64,000 nucleotides of DNA, from NCBI RefSeq assembly GCF_030445035.2, contig NC_080673.1, forward strand, positions 161,134,216 to 161,198,215, read 5' to 3'. A program made the translations under genes and the position numbers. This document shows, piece after piece, positions 36,307 to 47,671 of this stretch (position 1 is the stretch's first letter; each line of letters opens with the position of its first letter). The stretch is from Dasypus novemcinctus (lineage: Eukaryota > Chordata > Mammalia > Cingulata > Dasypodidae). The notes under the pieces were generated by a model, which saw only the letters and a program-made list of their open reading frames with translations, did not search any database and had not been told where the DNA came from.

Positions 36307-36635
36307 AGCTAGTTTCAGTAATTTCGGGTATTAACCCTTTTGGCTAATTTTAAAAGCATCTATATAATACTTCAATCAACATAATTATTTGTTAATTCTT
36401 AACCTTTAGTTACACTTTTTTGAGCAGTGAGCTAGGCCATTTACTAATCCTTTATATAGGAAATATATATAGGTAAATATAATGTTTAGGTAAATATAAT
36501 GCCCAGTTTTCAATGAGGGAAAGTGTAACGAGGTATAAGAATTAACAAATAATAATGATTATTTAACCATTCCATTACAGAGATGACTTTATATTATAAA
36601 ATAGTAAAAGGTTAATTCCTGAAATTACTGAAGCT
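36307..36635. repeat. ~330-bp palindromic element in intron 1
   Basis: The left half (36307-36420) and right half (36520-36635) are reverse complements along almost their whole length. There is a perfect 18-bp core (ATTATTTGTTAATTCTTA at 36384-36401 against 36536-36553) and outer arms 'agtttcagtaatttcgg' against 'cctgaaattactgaagct'. Weaker pairing continues towards a centre near 36470. The layout is that of a long-arm MITE or fold-back element. No coding capacity. Confidence 0.75.
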
Positions 36636-36639
36636 GGGT

Positions 36640-37015
36640 AGGGTAGTCCCACCCCTGTTTATGGTTACTCTAGACTTAACCTCACTCCTGTGTATGCTTA
36701 CTATTGGGATGGTAACCACTCCACCTACCTTGTAACTGACCTTAGCTCTGTATATCTTTATCCCAAATCCTTGTGACTGACCCTGGTTTGGTATCCCACC
36801 CCTATCCGTCCTGTTCAGTACCTTAATGTTTATTAATGAAGGAACCTCTGTTCAGCTCCAGCCACCCCAGTTATTCATTAGTACCCCAATGTTATAAAAT
36901 ATTAGAATGTCTGCAAATCTGGGAGACAGTTTAGGGACATGAGGCCAATGTGCTCCATTGTTTCCACAACCAATGAAACTCTTTCTCTTTGAGACCCCGG
37001 TGTCTCAAGAATTGG
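36640..37015 (+). mobile_element. Probable solo LTR in intron 1
   Basis: 'gtagtcccacccctg' repeats and a U5-like end 'ctctttctctttgagaccccggtgtctcaagaattggc' are retroviral-LTR-like. Family and limits are uncertain. Confidence 0.45.
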
Positions 37016-37033
37016 CTTTAAAAAGGCGTTGAG

Positions 37034-37127
37034 CGGGGAGCCAGTTGTGGCTCAGCGGTTGAGTGCCCACTTCCCACATATAGGTCCCATATTCAATGTG
37101 CAACCCTGGTACCTCGAAAAAAAAAAT
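37034..37127 (+). mobile_element. Short DAS-type SINE in intron 1
   Basis: TGTGGCTCAGCGGTTGAG (A box), a B-box-like region and CTGGTACCTCG followed by A10. It ends about 200 bases before the acceptor of exon 2. Confidence 0.7.
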
Positions 37128-37360
37128 CCATCAGGAGGAAGAAACCTGCCTTTGCTTAGTATCAACAGCGTTACTACTGTTGAAGTACAGGTGTGACTGA
37201 ATGTATTTGTATATATACATGTCCTTTTTTAAGTAATGCCCTTTTTAAAGTCATCAGTATATTACACTACTGTTTGAGTGACTGTAAATTACTTAAAGTG
37301 CTCTACAATGGAATTTTCTCAGGTTTGAACTTCTTGTCTTGGAAGCGGTTCATCGCCATA

Positions 37361-37484
37361 ATGAGGCTTGTAATTCTTGATAACTATGACTTGGCTAGTG
37401 AATGGGCAGCCAAATACATCTGCAATTGCATCATTCAGTTCAAACCAGGACAGGACAGATATTTTACACTGGGTTTACCAACAG
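37361..37484 (+). CDS. GNPDA2: GNPDA2 exon 2, coding part (residues 1-41)
   Basis: The exon starts at 37323 after TTTTCTCAG, giving 38 bases of 5'UTR before the ATG at 37361. That ATG has A at -3 and A at +4. It is chosen because the family begins MRLVIL; the open frame further upstream is intron. The exon encodes the first beta-strand and helix of the Rossmann-like fold and ends in the start of the TGSTP loop, which in this family holds the substrate phosphate. The donor is ACAG|GTAATA and the exon ends one base into codon 42. Residue 23 reads Cys (TGC), where both mammalian paralogues, as recalled, have Arg; CGC to TGC is a typical CpG decay change. Confidence 0.93.
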
Positions 37485-38025
37485 GTAATAAATTACTTTT
37501 ACCCTTTCAGATAGTCAACGTTGTGGGATTATAGGGTTTCGTCTTAAAATATTTCTCCCACTTATTTTTTGCCATATCACTGATTGACCATATGATAAAA
37601 AAAAATAAAAAATAAATACACATTTATTATCTAATTTAGTTACTATTTTCATGTGTTAAGATTCTATTTCACCTTCCACTCCAAAATGCAATAGGAAATA
37701 TCCTAATTTAAGTGATAACCTACTTGATTTCTCTAGTGGTCTTTTGTTTGTTTTTAGGGACATCACTATCTCTATTCATATAATTTCTTAGTAGATTACC
37801 CTTCTTATTAATCATTAAGAAGCACCTAAAATATGTACTGTTGCTTCTTAATTTTACTTCATATACCTCATATTCTCTGATTAGCCCTGTACTATTTCTG
37901 TGATTATTTTCCTTCTGGAAGTATTGCAAGTGAAAAATGTGAAGACTTACCAGTCTTCAAATTATGTTTTTATCAGAATAAACATGAGCATTAATTACAT
38001 ATTTGCTGGATTTAATTGTCATTGG
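37485..38025. other. Intron 2, first part, nothing recognised
   Basis: A+T-rich intron sequence with no recognised repeat or exon. Confidence 0.4.
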
Positions 38026-38185
38026 CCTTGTGGCATTTTATTTGATATTGCTGGTGACCGCAAGGCACTTATGCTACATTTAACCTTAGTTTCCTTGTTT
38101 ATAAGAAAGATAAGGATAGTAATAATTTACAGTGCTGTTTTGAGGCTTAAATATGATAGGGTATGTACAAGTCCAATTCTGTAAA
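38026..38185 (+). repeat. MIR fragment in intron 2
   Basis: 'ttaaccttagtttccttgtttataagaaagataagga' then 'gctgttttgaggcttaaatatgat' follow MIR. Confidence 0.5.
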
Positions 38186-38659
38186 TACCATATAAGTTTA
38201 AGGTTCCTATAAATGTGTTTTATTTAACCAGAATATTTTCTCCTCCTGCTGCTCCTCCCATACATGCCAGCATATGAAAGTTACAAAATCATAATTTCTT
38301 TCAACTTAATTGAAAAGAAGTAATTTCCATGAATGGCGCAGTTTAGGTCACCAAATTGTTTCCTGGTTTGGGTTTTGTTTTTTGATACTGGGTAGTAGAT
38401 CTTGGTGAGAGGAGTACAGGGAGATTTTTAAAAATTATGCACATTAGTACTCTACCCTCTCACCATTCTCATGTCCTAGTATCAGTTGGTGTACTGTAAA
38501 CCTGACTTATACTCAAGATAGCTCCTCTGATTACTCCCATCTTAATTATGATGTGGAGATCAGAATTATAAATGTCCATAGCATTTAACATGCTTTAATG
38601 GAAAGCTGCAACTTATGCTTTCTTTTAAATAATATAACTGCCTAGTAATATAACTGTCA

Positions 38660-39030
38660 AAGGAAAAATCTCTATGAAACCTTTCTTGATATTCTCCTCT
38701 ACTCTTCTTCATTGATGACTGATAGTTAAATAACCTCTCCCTCACTTTGAATCTTGAGCATGCATATCTGTAACAGCAAGGAGCAGCCTATGTTTATTTA
38801 TCCCCACCACCACCAAGCACAATTTCTGGGAAATGTCTGTTCAATATATATTAATTTAATTGATCTTAACAAGCCTGGCATTTAAAGGCCTCCATTTTGT
38901 AGGCCTAATGTGCCTTTCTTCCCACCAATCCCTTACACTGACTCTTGCAAGGCAAATTGGACTGCTTGCAATTCAAAGAGTAGGTCTTAACTTGTTGAAA
39001 TTCTTTATTTCGACTCCTGTTATGTAGTAG
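38660..39030 (+). repeat. Possible L2 fragment in intron 2
   Basis: Pyrimidine-rich phrases in L2-like order ('aacctctccctcactttgaatc', 'gcctaatgtgcctttcttcccacc'). Weak. Confidence 0.3.
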
Positions 39031-39215
39031 AAACTATGTGAGGTCTGGAATTAAGCAGATCTAGATTTGAATCCTAAGCTTCATTGCCCAATTAGCAGTG
39101 GCCCAATTCTTCTGTCTTCAAAATGGGAGAGAGAATGCCATTTTCCCCTAGGTTTTGTGAAGTTTACATGAAATAATATATAAAAACGTACCCACATAGC
39201 ATCTAGCTCATGGTA
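39031..39215 (+). repeat. MIR in intron 2
   Basis: 'gaattaagcagatctagatttgaatcctaagc' then 'cttctgtcttcaaaatggga' and 'gcatctagctcatggtaggca'. Confidence 0.65.
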
Positions 39216-39520
39216 GGCATGGAAATGTCATCTTTGAACTCACACATCTCTTCCGTATTCTCAATTACATCTTATCCCATCATTGACTTTTGAAATTCCA
39301 CCCCTTCTTCAAGACTCAATTGTAATGCCGTCTACTTTGATCCTTCCTGAAATAAGCAAGTATAGTTTTTTTCTACTTTGATATACAACAGTACTCCAGA
39401 CTGTTTTTGGGTTATTTATGTTTTTCCTTGTGTCATGGTTATTTTGTACTTGCTTTATCCTTGTATTGTGAGTTCTTCTAGGTCAGAAACAGTCTTAATA
39501 ATCTTTGTTTCATTTGAATC
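39216..39520 (+). repeat. L2 fragment in intron 2
   Basis: 'ccccttcttcaagactcaattgtaatgccg' then 'tgatccttcctga' and 'ttgtgagttcttctaggtcagaaacag' follow L2. Confidence 0.5.
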
Positions 39521-41151
39521 ACATTAATTATTGGCTTAATGTTGATTATGTTAGTAAATGAGATTGCAAAGCAAATATTAAAATGAAATTTCTTTAACAA
39601 GTTTACCAACTACCATATTGTTCGTTTTTTCTTTAACATAGTGATTAAAAAGTAGAAAATGAAACTGTTCTTTATTACATTCATTGTGTCAGTTTTTAAC
39701 TTTTTAAATTCATGTATCCTTAAATTGAGGTATTCCTGAAACTGTTTTCTTGACACTGAAAGAGAGACGTAAGATTCATTTATTAAGGACGACAGAAAAG
39801 CTTACTTATAATATAGCTGTGTTTCATGTAAGCGGGCTATAATTCTTGGAGAAGGAATTATAAAATTTGACCACATAAGTTTTAAATTATTAATTGTGGT
39901 TTAAAGCAACATATGTGCTCAGCTTTGTTCACTAAATCTATCTATGTCGTAATTGATATTGATAGACACTTTTGTAACTCAGTTCAAATGAGAAGTCCTC
40001 TTTTTACTGCTCTTGAATGTTCTTTTTGTTTTTGTTTTTGCCAGAGACTGTTTAGTTCTGTCAGATTTCTGCCTGCTATTTCAGTAGAAATTTTTTTGTG
40101 CAGGCTATTTTCTGTTTTTGTTTTGTTTTTTCGATTTTGAGATGGTATATGAAATAGCAATCAAAACTTGAAATTTATAACATTAATAAAATATCCCATG
40201 TAGTCCAGAGAGGATTGTGAGAGCCAGGTTGCTTGTTATTAAGAGTAAAGTCTGTCTAGCCTCCCAGTGTGGAGATGAAGTGAGAAGATATAGCAAATTT
40301 ATAAAACAAAAGGGAAATCCGTTTCCAAATGACTAAATTCATTTATTTTTATTGTGCCATATTAGCACCAATAAACAAGTATTGTTTCAAAAATTTATTA
40401 AACATATAAATGAATCACATTATAAAACAGTAAAACCAAGAACCCAGATGAAGTATCCAAAGCCAAGATCCTGTTTCCTAGAAGTCATTTCTATCTTTAA
40501 ACAAATCATACTTCTCTTTCTCAGTTTACATTATACATTTTAGCTGATATATGCTGAAGATAACACAAACTGAGATATAGGAGCTCCAGTTAAAAAGCTG
40601 TAAAGGCTAATAAAGTTCCTCACTCAATCCTGGCCAGTTTCAGAATCTATTTTGAAAGAAGAAAGAGTATTTAAATTTAGCTCTGATTTCCCTTTTGATT
40701 TCATTCAAAAGTCAGCACTTGACCTATTTATTTATCCATTTATGCTAGAAATCCTTCTCTAAATAATATTTTCTCAAAAGATTGCATCTATTTTTCTTTT
40801 AATTCAGATCTGTTCTCTAGAAATTTCTAATCTTGGAATTTGCAATAGTAATTACAAATACCCAACAACTCAGGAATAATTTTCCAAGCTGTCATTTCCT
40901 TTGACAGATTTCCAAGTTTCTTCAGCAAATTCTAGTTTATTGACATTTCACGGTACCTTGTAAAGAGAAAAATTTGTTCAACATATACTTGTTAATCATA
41001 TATTTAAATTAATAACTGCCTAATGAATTAAAAATGTAGACATTAATATATAATATATAAATATATAATTGCATGAGAATGAAGTTAATATAAACATTTA
41101 AAAAACAGATTTTCAAGTGATTTTAGAAAATGGAATCTTTATCTCTTTTAG
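39521..41151. other. Intron 2, last part, nothing recognised
   Basis: A+T-rich intron up to the exon 3 acceptor; no confident repeat or extra exon. Confidence 0.4.
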
Positions 41152-41253
41152 GGAGTACACCTTTAGGATGCTATAAAAAACTAATAGAATATCACAAAAG
41201 TGGAGACCTTTCTTTTAAATATGTGAAGACATTTAACATGGATGAATACGTAG
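41152..41253 (+). CDS. GNPDA2: GNPDA2 exon 3 (residues 42-75)
   Basis: A 102-base exon with acceptor TCTTTTAG|GG and donor GTAG|GTAAGC. It completes the GSTP phosphate-binding loop (residues 42-45) and carries the NMDEY motif. Asp72 (41241-41243) is, by NagB numbering, the general acid/base that moves the proton between C1 and C2 during isomerisation. It begins and ends in phase 1, so skipping it would remove 34 residues without a frameshift but would destroy the active site. Confidence 0.95.
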
Positions 41254-41449
41254 GTAAGCTCTTTGATTTGAAAGGGTTGCCTATATTATTTGGATATAGA
41301 TAGTATATATTTCAAAATATGAATGTATTTTTAGAATATTGATGTATTTTTAAATTTGTTATATTTTGAATTTTAATATAAACATTTCTAGAATATGATG
41401 TACTGCTTTGTGATGAGGTTAGGAGTTGATATAAAAAATCTGTATTGTG

Positions 41450-41660
41450 TTGACAACATGGTATAATAGAAGGAATGTTGGACTAGGAATCAGAAGATCT
41501 GCAGTCATCTTTTGTTGTGCCACTTAAAAATCTAACTTTGAACCAATCCATACACCTTTCTTCCTCTTGCTCTTTTTTTTTTTGGTGTTGTTTCTTAAGG
41601 CCAGGTGTAAAACCAGTGTTGTTGTGAGGATAATTTAAGGAATTTGTATTTAAAAGTCAT
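41450..41660 (+). repeat. MIR in intron 3
   Basis: 'ggactaggaatcagaagatctgcag' and 'gttgttgtgaggataatttaagg' frame a diverged MIR with a T11 run. Confidence 0.5.
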
Positions 41661-42249
41661 TAGTAAAATCAAGACTTTTAAAAATTTAAGGTTGTTGTTT
41701 TTATTTATACCCATATAGCTTTTCTAATTCTTTGAGTGTTAACTTGCTTAACTGGAACAGACCTGTAATGTGTAGAAACTCTGTGTTAAAATTTAAATAA
41801 AATACGTTTTCAGTTTGTATGCTGGGAGGATTGTTGACAAGAAAAATATACTAACATACATTAAGTGATAAATGCTTATAGGCATTGTTAGTGTAAATGA
41901 TAGCTGAAGAACTGTTTGTGATTTAGTACAATGTATATGTATGTAGGAAGAGTAGAGGGAGAACATGGACCAATATTTCCATTGATTGGCTACTTAATTT
42001 ATATTGGGCTTAACACATGAATTGTTGTGTTAATATCTCCATAACTGTTATGCAAAATAAATCACATGTAATGTGATTAAAGAATGCCTGGCATGTAAGA
42101 AGTATATATTCCCTATAAAAATCCTTTTATATTGAATATGGTATAGAAAGATTTGTATATTTTAAAGCATTTGTGACTTAATCATAAAAATAAACTTTAG
42201 ATTTATTCCTGGAAATAGTTACATCTTTATTTATTAACTTCATGTTTAG

Positions 42250-42432
42250 GACTTCCAAGAAATCATCCTGAAAGCTACCATTCTTATATGTGGAATAACT
42301 TTTTTAAGCACATTGATATAGATCCTAATAATGCCCATATCCTTGATGGGAATGCTGCAGATTTACAAGCAGAATGTGATGCGTTTGAAAAGAAAATAAA
42401 AGAAGCTGGAGGGATAGATCTTTTTGTTGGAG
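42250..42432 (+). CDS. GNPDA2: GNPDA2 exon 4 (residues 76-136)
   Basis: A 183-base exon with acceptor CATGTTTAG|GA and donor GGAG|GTATGT. It encodes the LPRNHPESYHSYMW segment, then the ILDGNAADL strand and helix. It ends at GGIDLFVGG, the strand that leads into the catalytic loop. The encoded sequence closely follows the mammalian family with no stop or indel. It is in phase 1 at both ends. Confidence 0.95.
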
Positions 42433-43329
42433 GTATGTAAAATATTTTTCGTTAATATTTAGTTAATGTTTGAATTAGGTGTTTTAAAATAAAAAAAAAA
42501 ATCTTACCATTACGTGAGTATAAACAGCACTTGTAACAGTCTAAAATACCCATTTAATTAACTATTGATTTCCATTTTATTTTCATCAGAAATAATCGTA
42601 AGATTGTAACAGTTAAAATTGTTTAAATCATAACTTGAGAGGAAGGTCCCAATCCCTCCTAAATTATTCTAATTATATCTTTAGTATTGATAGTTTAGCA
42701 CATCTTTCATAAAGAATGATCTGTTTCCTTTCCTCAATGGGAGTCTTATCCTTTTAATGTTTCTTTAAAACTCCACAGCCTTCTTATCAAATTACAGGAT
42801 TATCTAACATTTTGCACGTGGAAGAGGAGGATTTTAGCACTTTTCTAGTGATGACTTAAATAGCGTCATCTCACTGAGAAATAATTAAGAAAAGCATAAG
42901 GCTATCATCAGCCTTTGGTTAACATGAATTCCAAAGTGAATATATATTTAATTGTCCAAATTTCACTTGTAAATATTATATTTATATGTATATATTGATT
43001 GATCATTTATATTTTAGATGAGTTAGGTATGTGAGCCATCACTGAAAATGGGAGGAAGAATTTCTTCCTTTATGTTTACAACATAGTTTCTTGTTATCAG
43101 TATGAAGCAGATGAAGCAGCTAGCTAATATACATCAGAATAGTACAATATCAACTAAGCCAAAGCCAAATTTTTTTTTGATTGATTCTTTAGTGTTCAAC
43201 TAAAAATACTAAAACTCTAAGTTATCTAGCTAAATTTATAATTTATTTATTAGGAGACTGCCGTTTAATAGAGCTGCATTGAAGCTAATTTATGGTTGAG
43301 GTGGCCAAGTAGAAATGGCTTTTTTGGGG
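42433..43329. other. Intron 4, first part, nothing recognised
   Basis: No confident repeat or exon. Confidence 0.4.
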
Positions 43330-43535
43330 GAAAAATAGGGCTCTGCAGTCATATAATTTTGCATCTTGTTTTGGCCATTTAACTATCTGTATCACCTTGA
43401 GAAATGTAATCAGTATAATTAACTCATCTGTAAAACAGGGTTAATATTTACCAAGCCAGAACTGTGAGAATTAACTGAGGTATAATATGTATAAAATGTC
43501 TTGCATAGTTCTTAGTATATAGGTGCTAGTCCGTA
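43330..43535 (+). repeat. MIR in intron 4
   Basis: 'ctcatctgtaaaacagggttaatattta' then 'actgtgagaattaactgagg' and 'cttgcatagttcttagtatatagg'. Confidence 0.65.
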
Positions 43536-45285
43536 AGTGTTACCTCAACCTCCTCTTAGAAATATGGATACTGGAATAATCTTTCCTTGCTTTAAGGAAT
43601 TTTCTCCTGGGGTTTTGACTGAATTACCTCTCAGGGCATTCCAGTGAGACTGAAATCTTCTCTTTGAGGAAGTTTTTATTCCTGCCAAGTAAAACCAATG
43701 CCATTTATTCCCCTGTGTGGATGAAATAATTATTTATCTGAGCAAAACATGAAGTGAGACTCTTTTCCATTCGAGGTAAAAAGTTATCTGATGTTTTAAA
43801 TTAAATTTACTAAAATTTCTTCAATATTCCTAGAGAACCAGTGTTGTCCAGATAGCTCAATTTTACCATTTTGCACCTGCCAAAATCAAGGCTAAGAAAA
43901 CAGATGTTTGAGAACATTTAAGAAGTGCACAAACCATTCTTTAGATTTTCTACACTCTGTGCTGGAATCTGATAGAATTGAGGGAATATAATATAGACTA
44001 TTGATAATATAAGAATTACTTTCACTGATTTACCATTAGGCAAAGAGCTGTGTGGACATTTTTTTTTAAGGTCTTCAATTAGTAACTTTTTCTGTTAATT
44101 TATTGACCTTATGTAAGGATCTTTGTGGCCTTCCATGCCAGGAAATAGACTTTACTGGAAAAAGCCAAACTAATGACTGTAACTCCATTTTGTTTGTTTG
44201 CCTGTTTCCAGAAAACGTCCATAGCTTTATGTAATGTCTAAGGTTATTACTTTCTTATCCACAATTTCTATTAGAACTGCGTTCTTTCTTCATAGCTTTA
44301 ATAAATCATTTCTCATTTCTCTTTTTAAATACTTTTGGTATGTTTGCTCATGATAAGTCATCCCAGTTTTCCCTTTGAAGTAGTTGGAGCATAAAATATA
44401 ATTGTTTGTGTTTATCGCTGACTCATAGACTAAAATGAACTTGATTTTATTTTTTAACAAATTTTTGGTTTAAGTTTCCTGGAGTTTTTTCCCAAAAACA
44501 AATAAGTTTTAAGAAGATTCCTTTGCCTGCTCCGTTAGCATCTTCGCTGTAGTCGTATGATGATCTAGGATCAGAAATTTTTCTATGTACCGTCTAAAGG
44601 ACATAATTATTTTGTGCATAGGGAGAGAGGCATTAACTTACTGAATTTTCCCTTCAGCTTTTTCCTATTTGTGTTACCTTATTTTTGCACTTGTACTCAT
44701 AAAAGAATCTCATTTGATTCTTTGTGTTTGTTGGTATAGGTTTGGTATCATTGGATATTCAAGATGAGGCTTGGTATCTGGGTCTTACTACTTACCCTTC
44801 TTTTGTTCCAGGGTTTGGTTAATAAAAACAGTAAGAACCAAGCCAAATGGGATCAAAATTTCAGCTCTATTAAAGGTAAAGTTGGATTAGAGAATGAGGG
44901 TTGGGCTTAAGGCCAGAATGAGGTGTCATACTCCATCCCTCTGAATTAGAAACAGTAGAGTGAAAAAGAAAAAGAGCTTAAAAATGTTAATCCACTATTG
45001 CTTACTCCTGGGAAATGGAACAGGATTTTCCTTCCCTCTGAGGAAAAGAGGAAATACTACTCTGAAAATTCTCACTCCTCACTGATGCCAGAAGTAATTA
45101 GGGAAAGGGTAAGGAGTATCGTGCAATCCCCCCACCCACCACCAACAATAAAGTATACAAACATAAAATTTATAGATAGAATCTAAAGGCATTATTAACT
45201 TAAAAATTATCTTTAAGTATTGGTTTTTTAAAAATAAAAATATTAATAAACAGTGGAGAAAACTTTAGCCTTCAGATTCAATTAC
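43536..45285. other. Intron 4, middle, nothing recognised
   Basis: No confident repeat. The open frame at 44998-45186 has no splice context or family resemblance. Confidence 0.4.
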
Positions 45286-45640
45286 ATGATTGGATTTTTT
45301 GATTTGCAAATAACAGAAACCAACCAACAAAGGAAGAAGACTAAGTTTATTGGAATGATTCTGTAGTAACTCAGAACTGAAGGAAGGAGTAGTTAAAACA
45401 ACTAAGTTTTTGGAAGGAAAAGAACCAGGAAACCTCAGATCTCAGAAATAGGAACTCATCAATCTTCCTCTAGTGTTATCAGTAAATGTCTCCATTATAG
45501 TTGCCTTCTTTCTTTCTATATATTTGGTCAAGTTTCAGAGTTGATCTTAGTACAGTTTCTGGAACTTTGATTTTCCTGGTTCTGTATTTTCCTCTTTATA
45601 AATATGTATAGTAATACAAATAAATGTGTTTTGACAGATG
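45286..45640 (-). repeat. Old interspersed repeat in intron 4
   Basis: 'ttgcaaataacagaaaccaacc..ggaagaagactaagtttattgg' resembles an old mammalian repeat also hinted at 26660-26900. Family not assigned. Confidence 0.3.
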
Positions 45641-46209
45641 TATGCTTGAGAAACAGAACACTTTTACAAATCTAGGCAGAAATGCATAGCTATAATTTAA
45701 AACTTTTATTTATAAGTGAGAACATACTTAATAGTGGAAACAGAACATCCATATGTATTAGTCACATGTAGGTCTGGCTTTATGTCCCCATATTAAAAAT
45801 TCCTAGATTGTTGTGCTTTGGTCATCTGTATTTGCTTCACAGGTTTTCCTTTCTTCCTTCAAATGTAGTGTATTGTTTGCCATATTTCACTTTGGTGTAG
45901 CCTAAGGAAAATTTGTTAGAATTGTATGTTAAGAGTCAGTAAAATACAAATATTTTATCATTAAGGCAAATATGCAGAGTGTAACTGTAAGAGATATTTT
46001 AATGACTCTGAAAGAACTTGGAGATGTTTTTTGATTGATGTTGCCAGAAATCTGACAGATGAATAGGGTACATGTATATAAAACGTTATTTATTTATGTC
46101 ATAGAAAGATTCTTGACTTTAAGAAGATTTACTTCCATTTCCTTTAAATAAAGAATGCCATGTTCTTATCTATGTTTTAGAGGCAATCCTAGAAAATTAG
46201 AGCTGACAA

Positions 46210-46275
46210 TAAGTAGGTCTTTTAAAGTAGTGTTTTTCAAACGGCGGGTTGTCACCCATTACTACGTCATGAAAT
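46210..46275. repeat. Possible hAT MITE fragment
   Basis: 'gtgtttttcaaacggcgggttgtcacccattactacgtcatgaaatcag' resembles the end of a mammalian hAT-type element. Confidence 0.35.
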
Positions 46276-46589
46276 CAGTATCCATCCAGCATTTCCTTTT
46301 TCTTTTGTTAATGAAATTGAATGTAATAAAAAATAACTTTTATTGTTCTTAGTATGGATAAGTATTGCTTTATGCAACCTTTCTTTTCATTGTATTTATA
46401 TGTGTATTTATATACTAGATTTCAATATTAAATGAACTTCTTACAATAGATTATATTTCAAAAATTTGGGAAAGAACACTTTTCTAGATATTGTCCAATC
46501 TGCATATGTTTAAGTGAGAAAACTGCAGTATAGCGAGATCTACTAATTAATTGTCCCATCATCACTAGAGCCAAGCAAGTTAAAATGTG

Positions 46590-47235
46590 AGTATCAAGAC
46601 CACTGAATTAGGAATCAGAAGATTTTAGATTTGAATCCTGTAATAGTGTCTTAATTTGCCGTAACAAAGTAACATGAACTAGATTCTCAAAACAATAGAA
46701 ATTTATTGTTGCACAGTTCTGGATGTTAGAAGTTCTAAATCAAAGTGTGAGCAGGGACACACCTCTGAAATCTGTAGGGGAGAATCCTTTGCCTCTCTGG
46801 CTTCTGGTATTTGCTTGCAATCATTCATGTTCCTTGACTTGTTGACTGCTTCTTCACCTGACTGCCTTCTGTCTGTCTCCTGTACTTGTAAGGACACCAG
46901 TTATATTGGATTAGGGCCCTCTCTAACCCAGTTTGGCCTCATTTGAACCAATCACATCTTCATAGACTCTATTTCAAAATAGTCACTCTCCTAGGACTGG
47001 GAGTTAAGACGTCAACATATCTTTTGGGGGTATAAAATTCAACTCATAACAAGTCTGTCTTGGTATTTACTAACTTGTGATCTTGAACAAGTTACTTCTT
47101 ATCCTTGAACATCAACGTTTCCTTTGATAAGGGGAGTAGATATACCTAACTTGACCAAGGTTATTAAATATATCTGTTGTTGCAATGATGTATGTGAAAG
47201 TGTTTTATAAATTTTCTAATATAGTGATACATATT
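46590..47235 (+). repeat. MIR split by an LTR in intron 4
   Basis: 46590-46640 ('gaattaggaatcagaagattttagatttgaatcctg') continues at 47053-47235 ('cttgtgatcttgaacaagttacttc') after the inserted LTR. Confidence 0.6.
46641..47052 (-). mobile_element. MaLR-like LTR, minus strand, in intron 4
   Basis: 'gtgtcttaatttgccgtaacaaagtaac' at the start and 'caacatatcttttgggggtataaaattcaactcataaca' at the end match the reverse of a MaLR-type LTR. It splits a MIR. Confidence 0.65.
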
Positions 47236-47486
47236 TTTACTGTTATTGTTAGAAATGGTAACCCAAATGCTAAGCATATAGAAAACATTGTAGTAATTCT
47301 TGAATCAATTATAAGAACAAATATTTTAATGCAAAATTAGGAACCCAGCTATTAAATAAAATAAGGTAAGTGTCTTATTTCTTTGCTGTTAAAACTATGT
47401 TGAACTTTAAGAAATCTTATTTTCTTGACATGAGAAATCTTATTTACTTTATGTGTGTATGTGTATATATATATTTCTTTTTAAAG

Positions 47487-47671
47487 GAATTGGTCCAGAT
47501 GGTCATATTGCTTTCAATGAGCCAGGATCCAGTTTAGTATCAAGGACAAGATTAAAGACACTAGCAATGGACACCATTTTGGCAAATGCTAAATATTTTG
47601 ATGGAGATTTATCAAAAGTACCAACTATGGCTCTTACAGTTGGTGTGGGGACAGTGATGGATGCTAGAGAA
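47487..47671 (+). CDS. GNPDA2: GNPDA2 exon 5 (residues 137-198)
   Basis: A 185-base exon with acceptor TTTTTAAAG|GA and donor AGAA|GTAAGA. It opens with the [14 protein letters not shown] signature of glucosamine-6-phosphate deaminases. Asp141 (47498-47500), His143 (47504-47506) and Glu148 (47519-47521) form the catalytic triad that opens the sugar ring. It also encodes Arg158 and Lys160, equivalent to the GlcNAc-6-P allosteric site of the bacterial enzyme. Residue 172 is Lys, where NagB and GNPDA1 use Arg to contact the phosphate. The exon ends exactly after codon 198. Confidence 0.96.

Noticed and set aside
37193..37360. Upstream in-frame ATG at 37193 as the GNPDA2 start
   Set aside because: It lies in intron 1 ahead of the acceptor at 37321-37322, and the family begins at the ATG at 37361.
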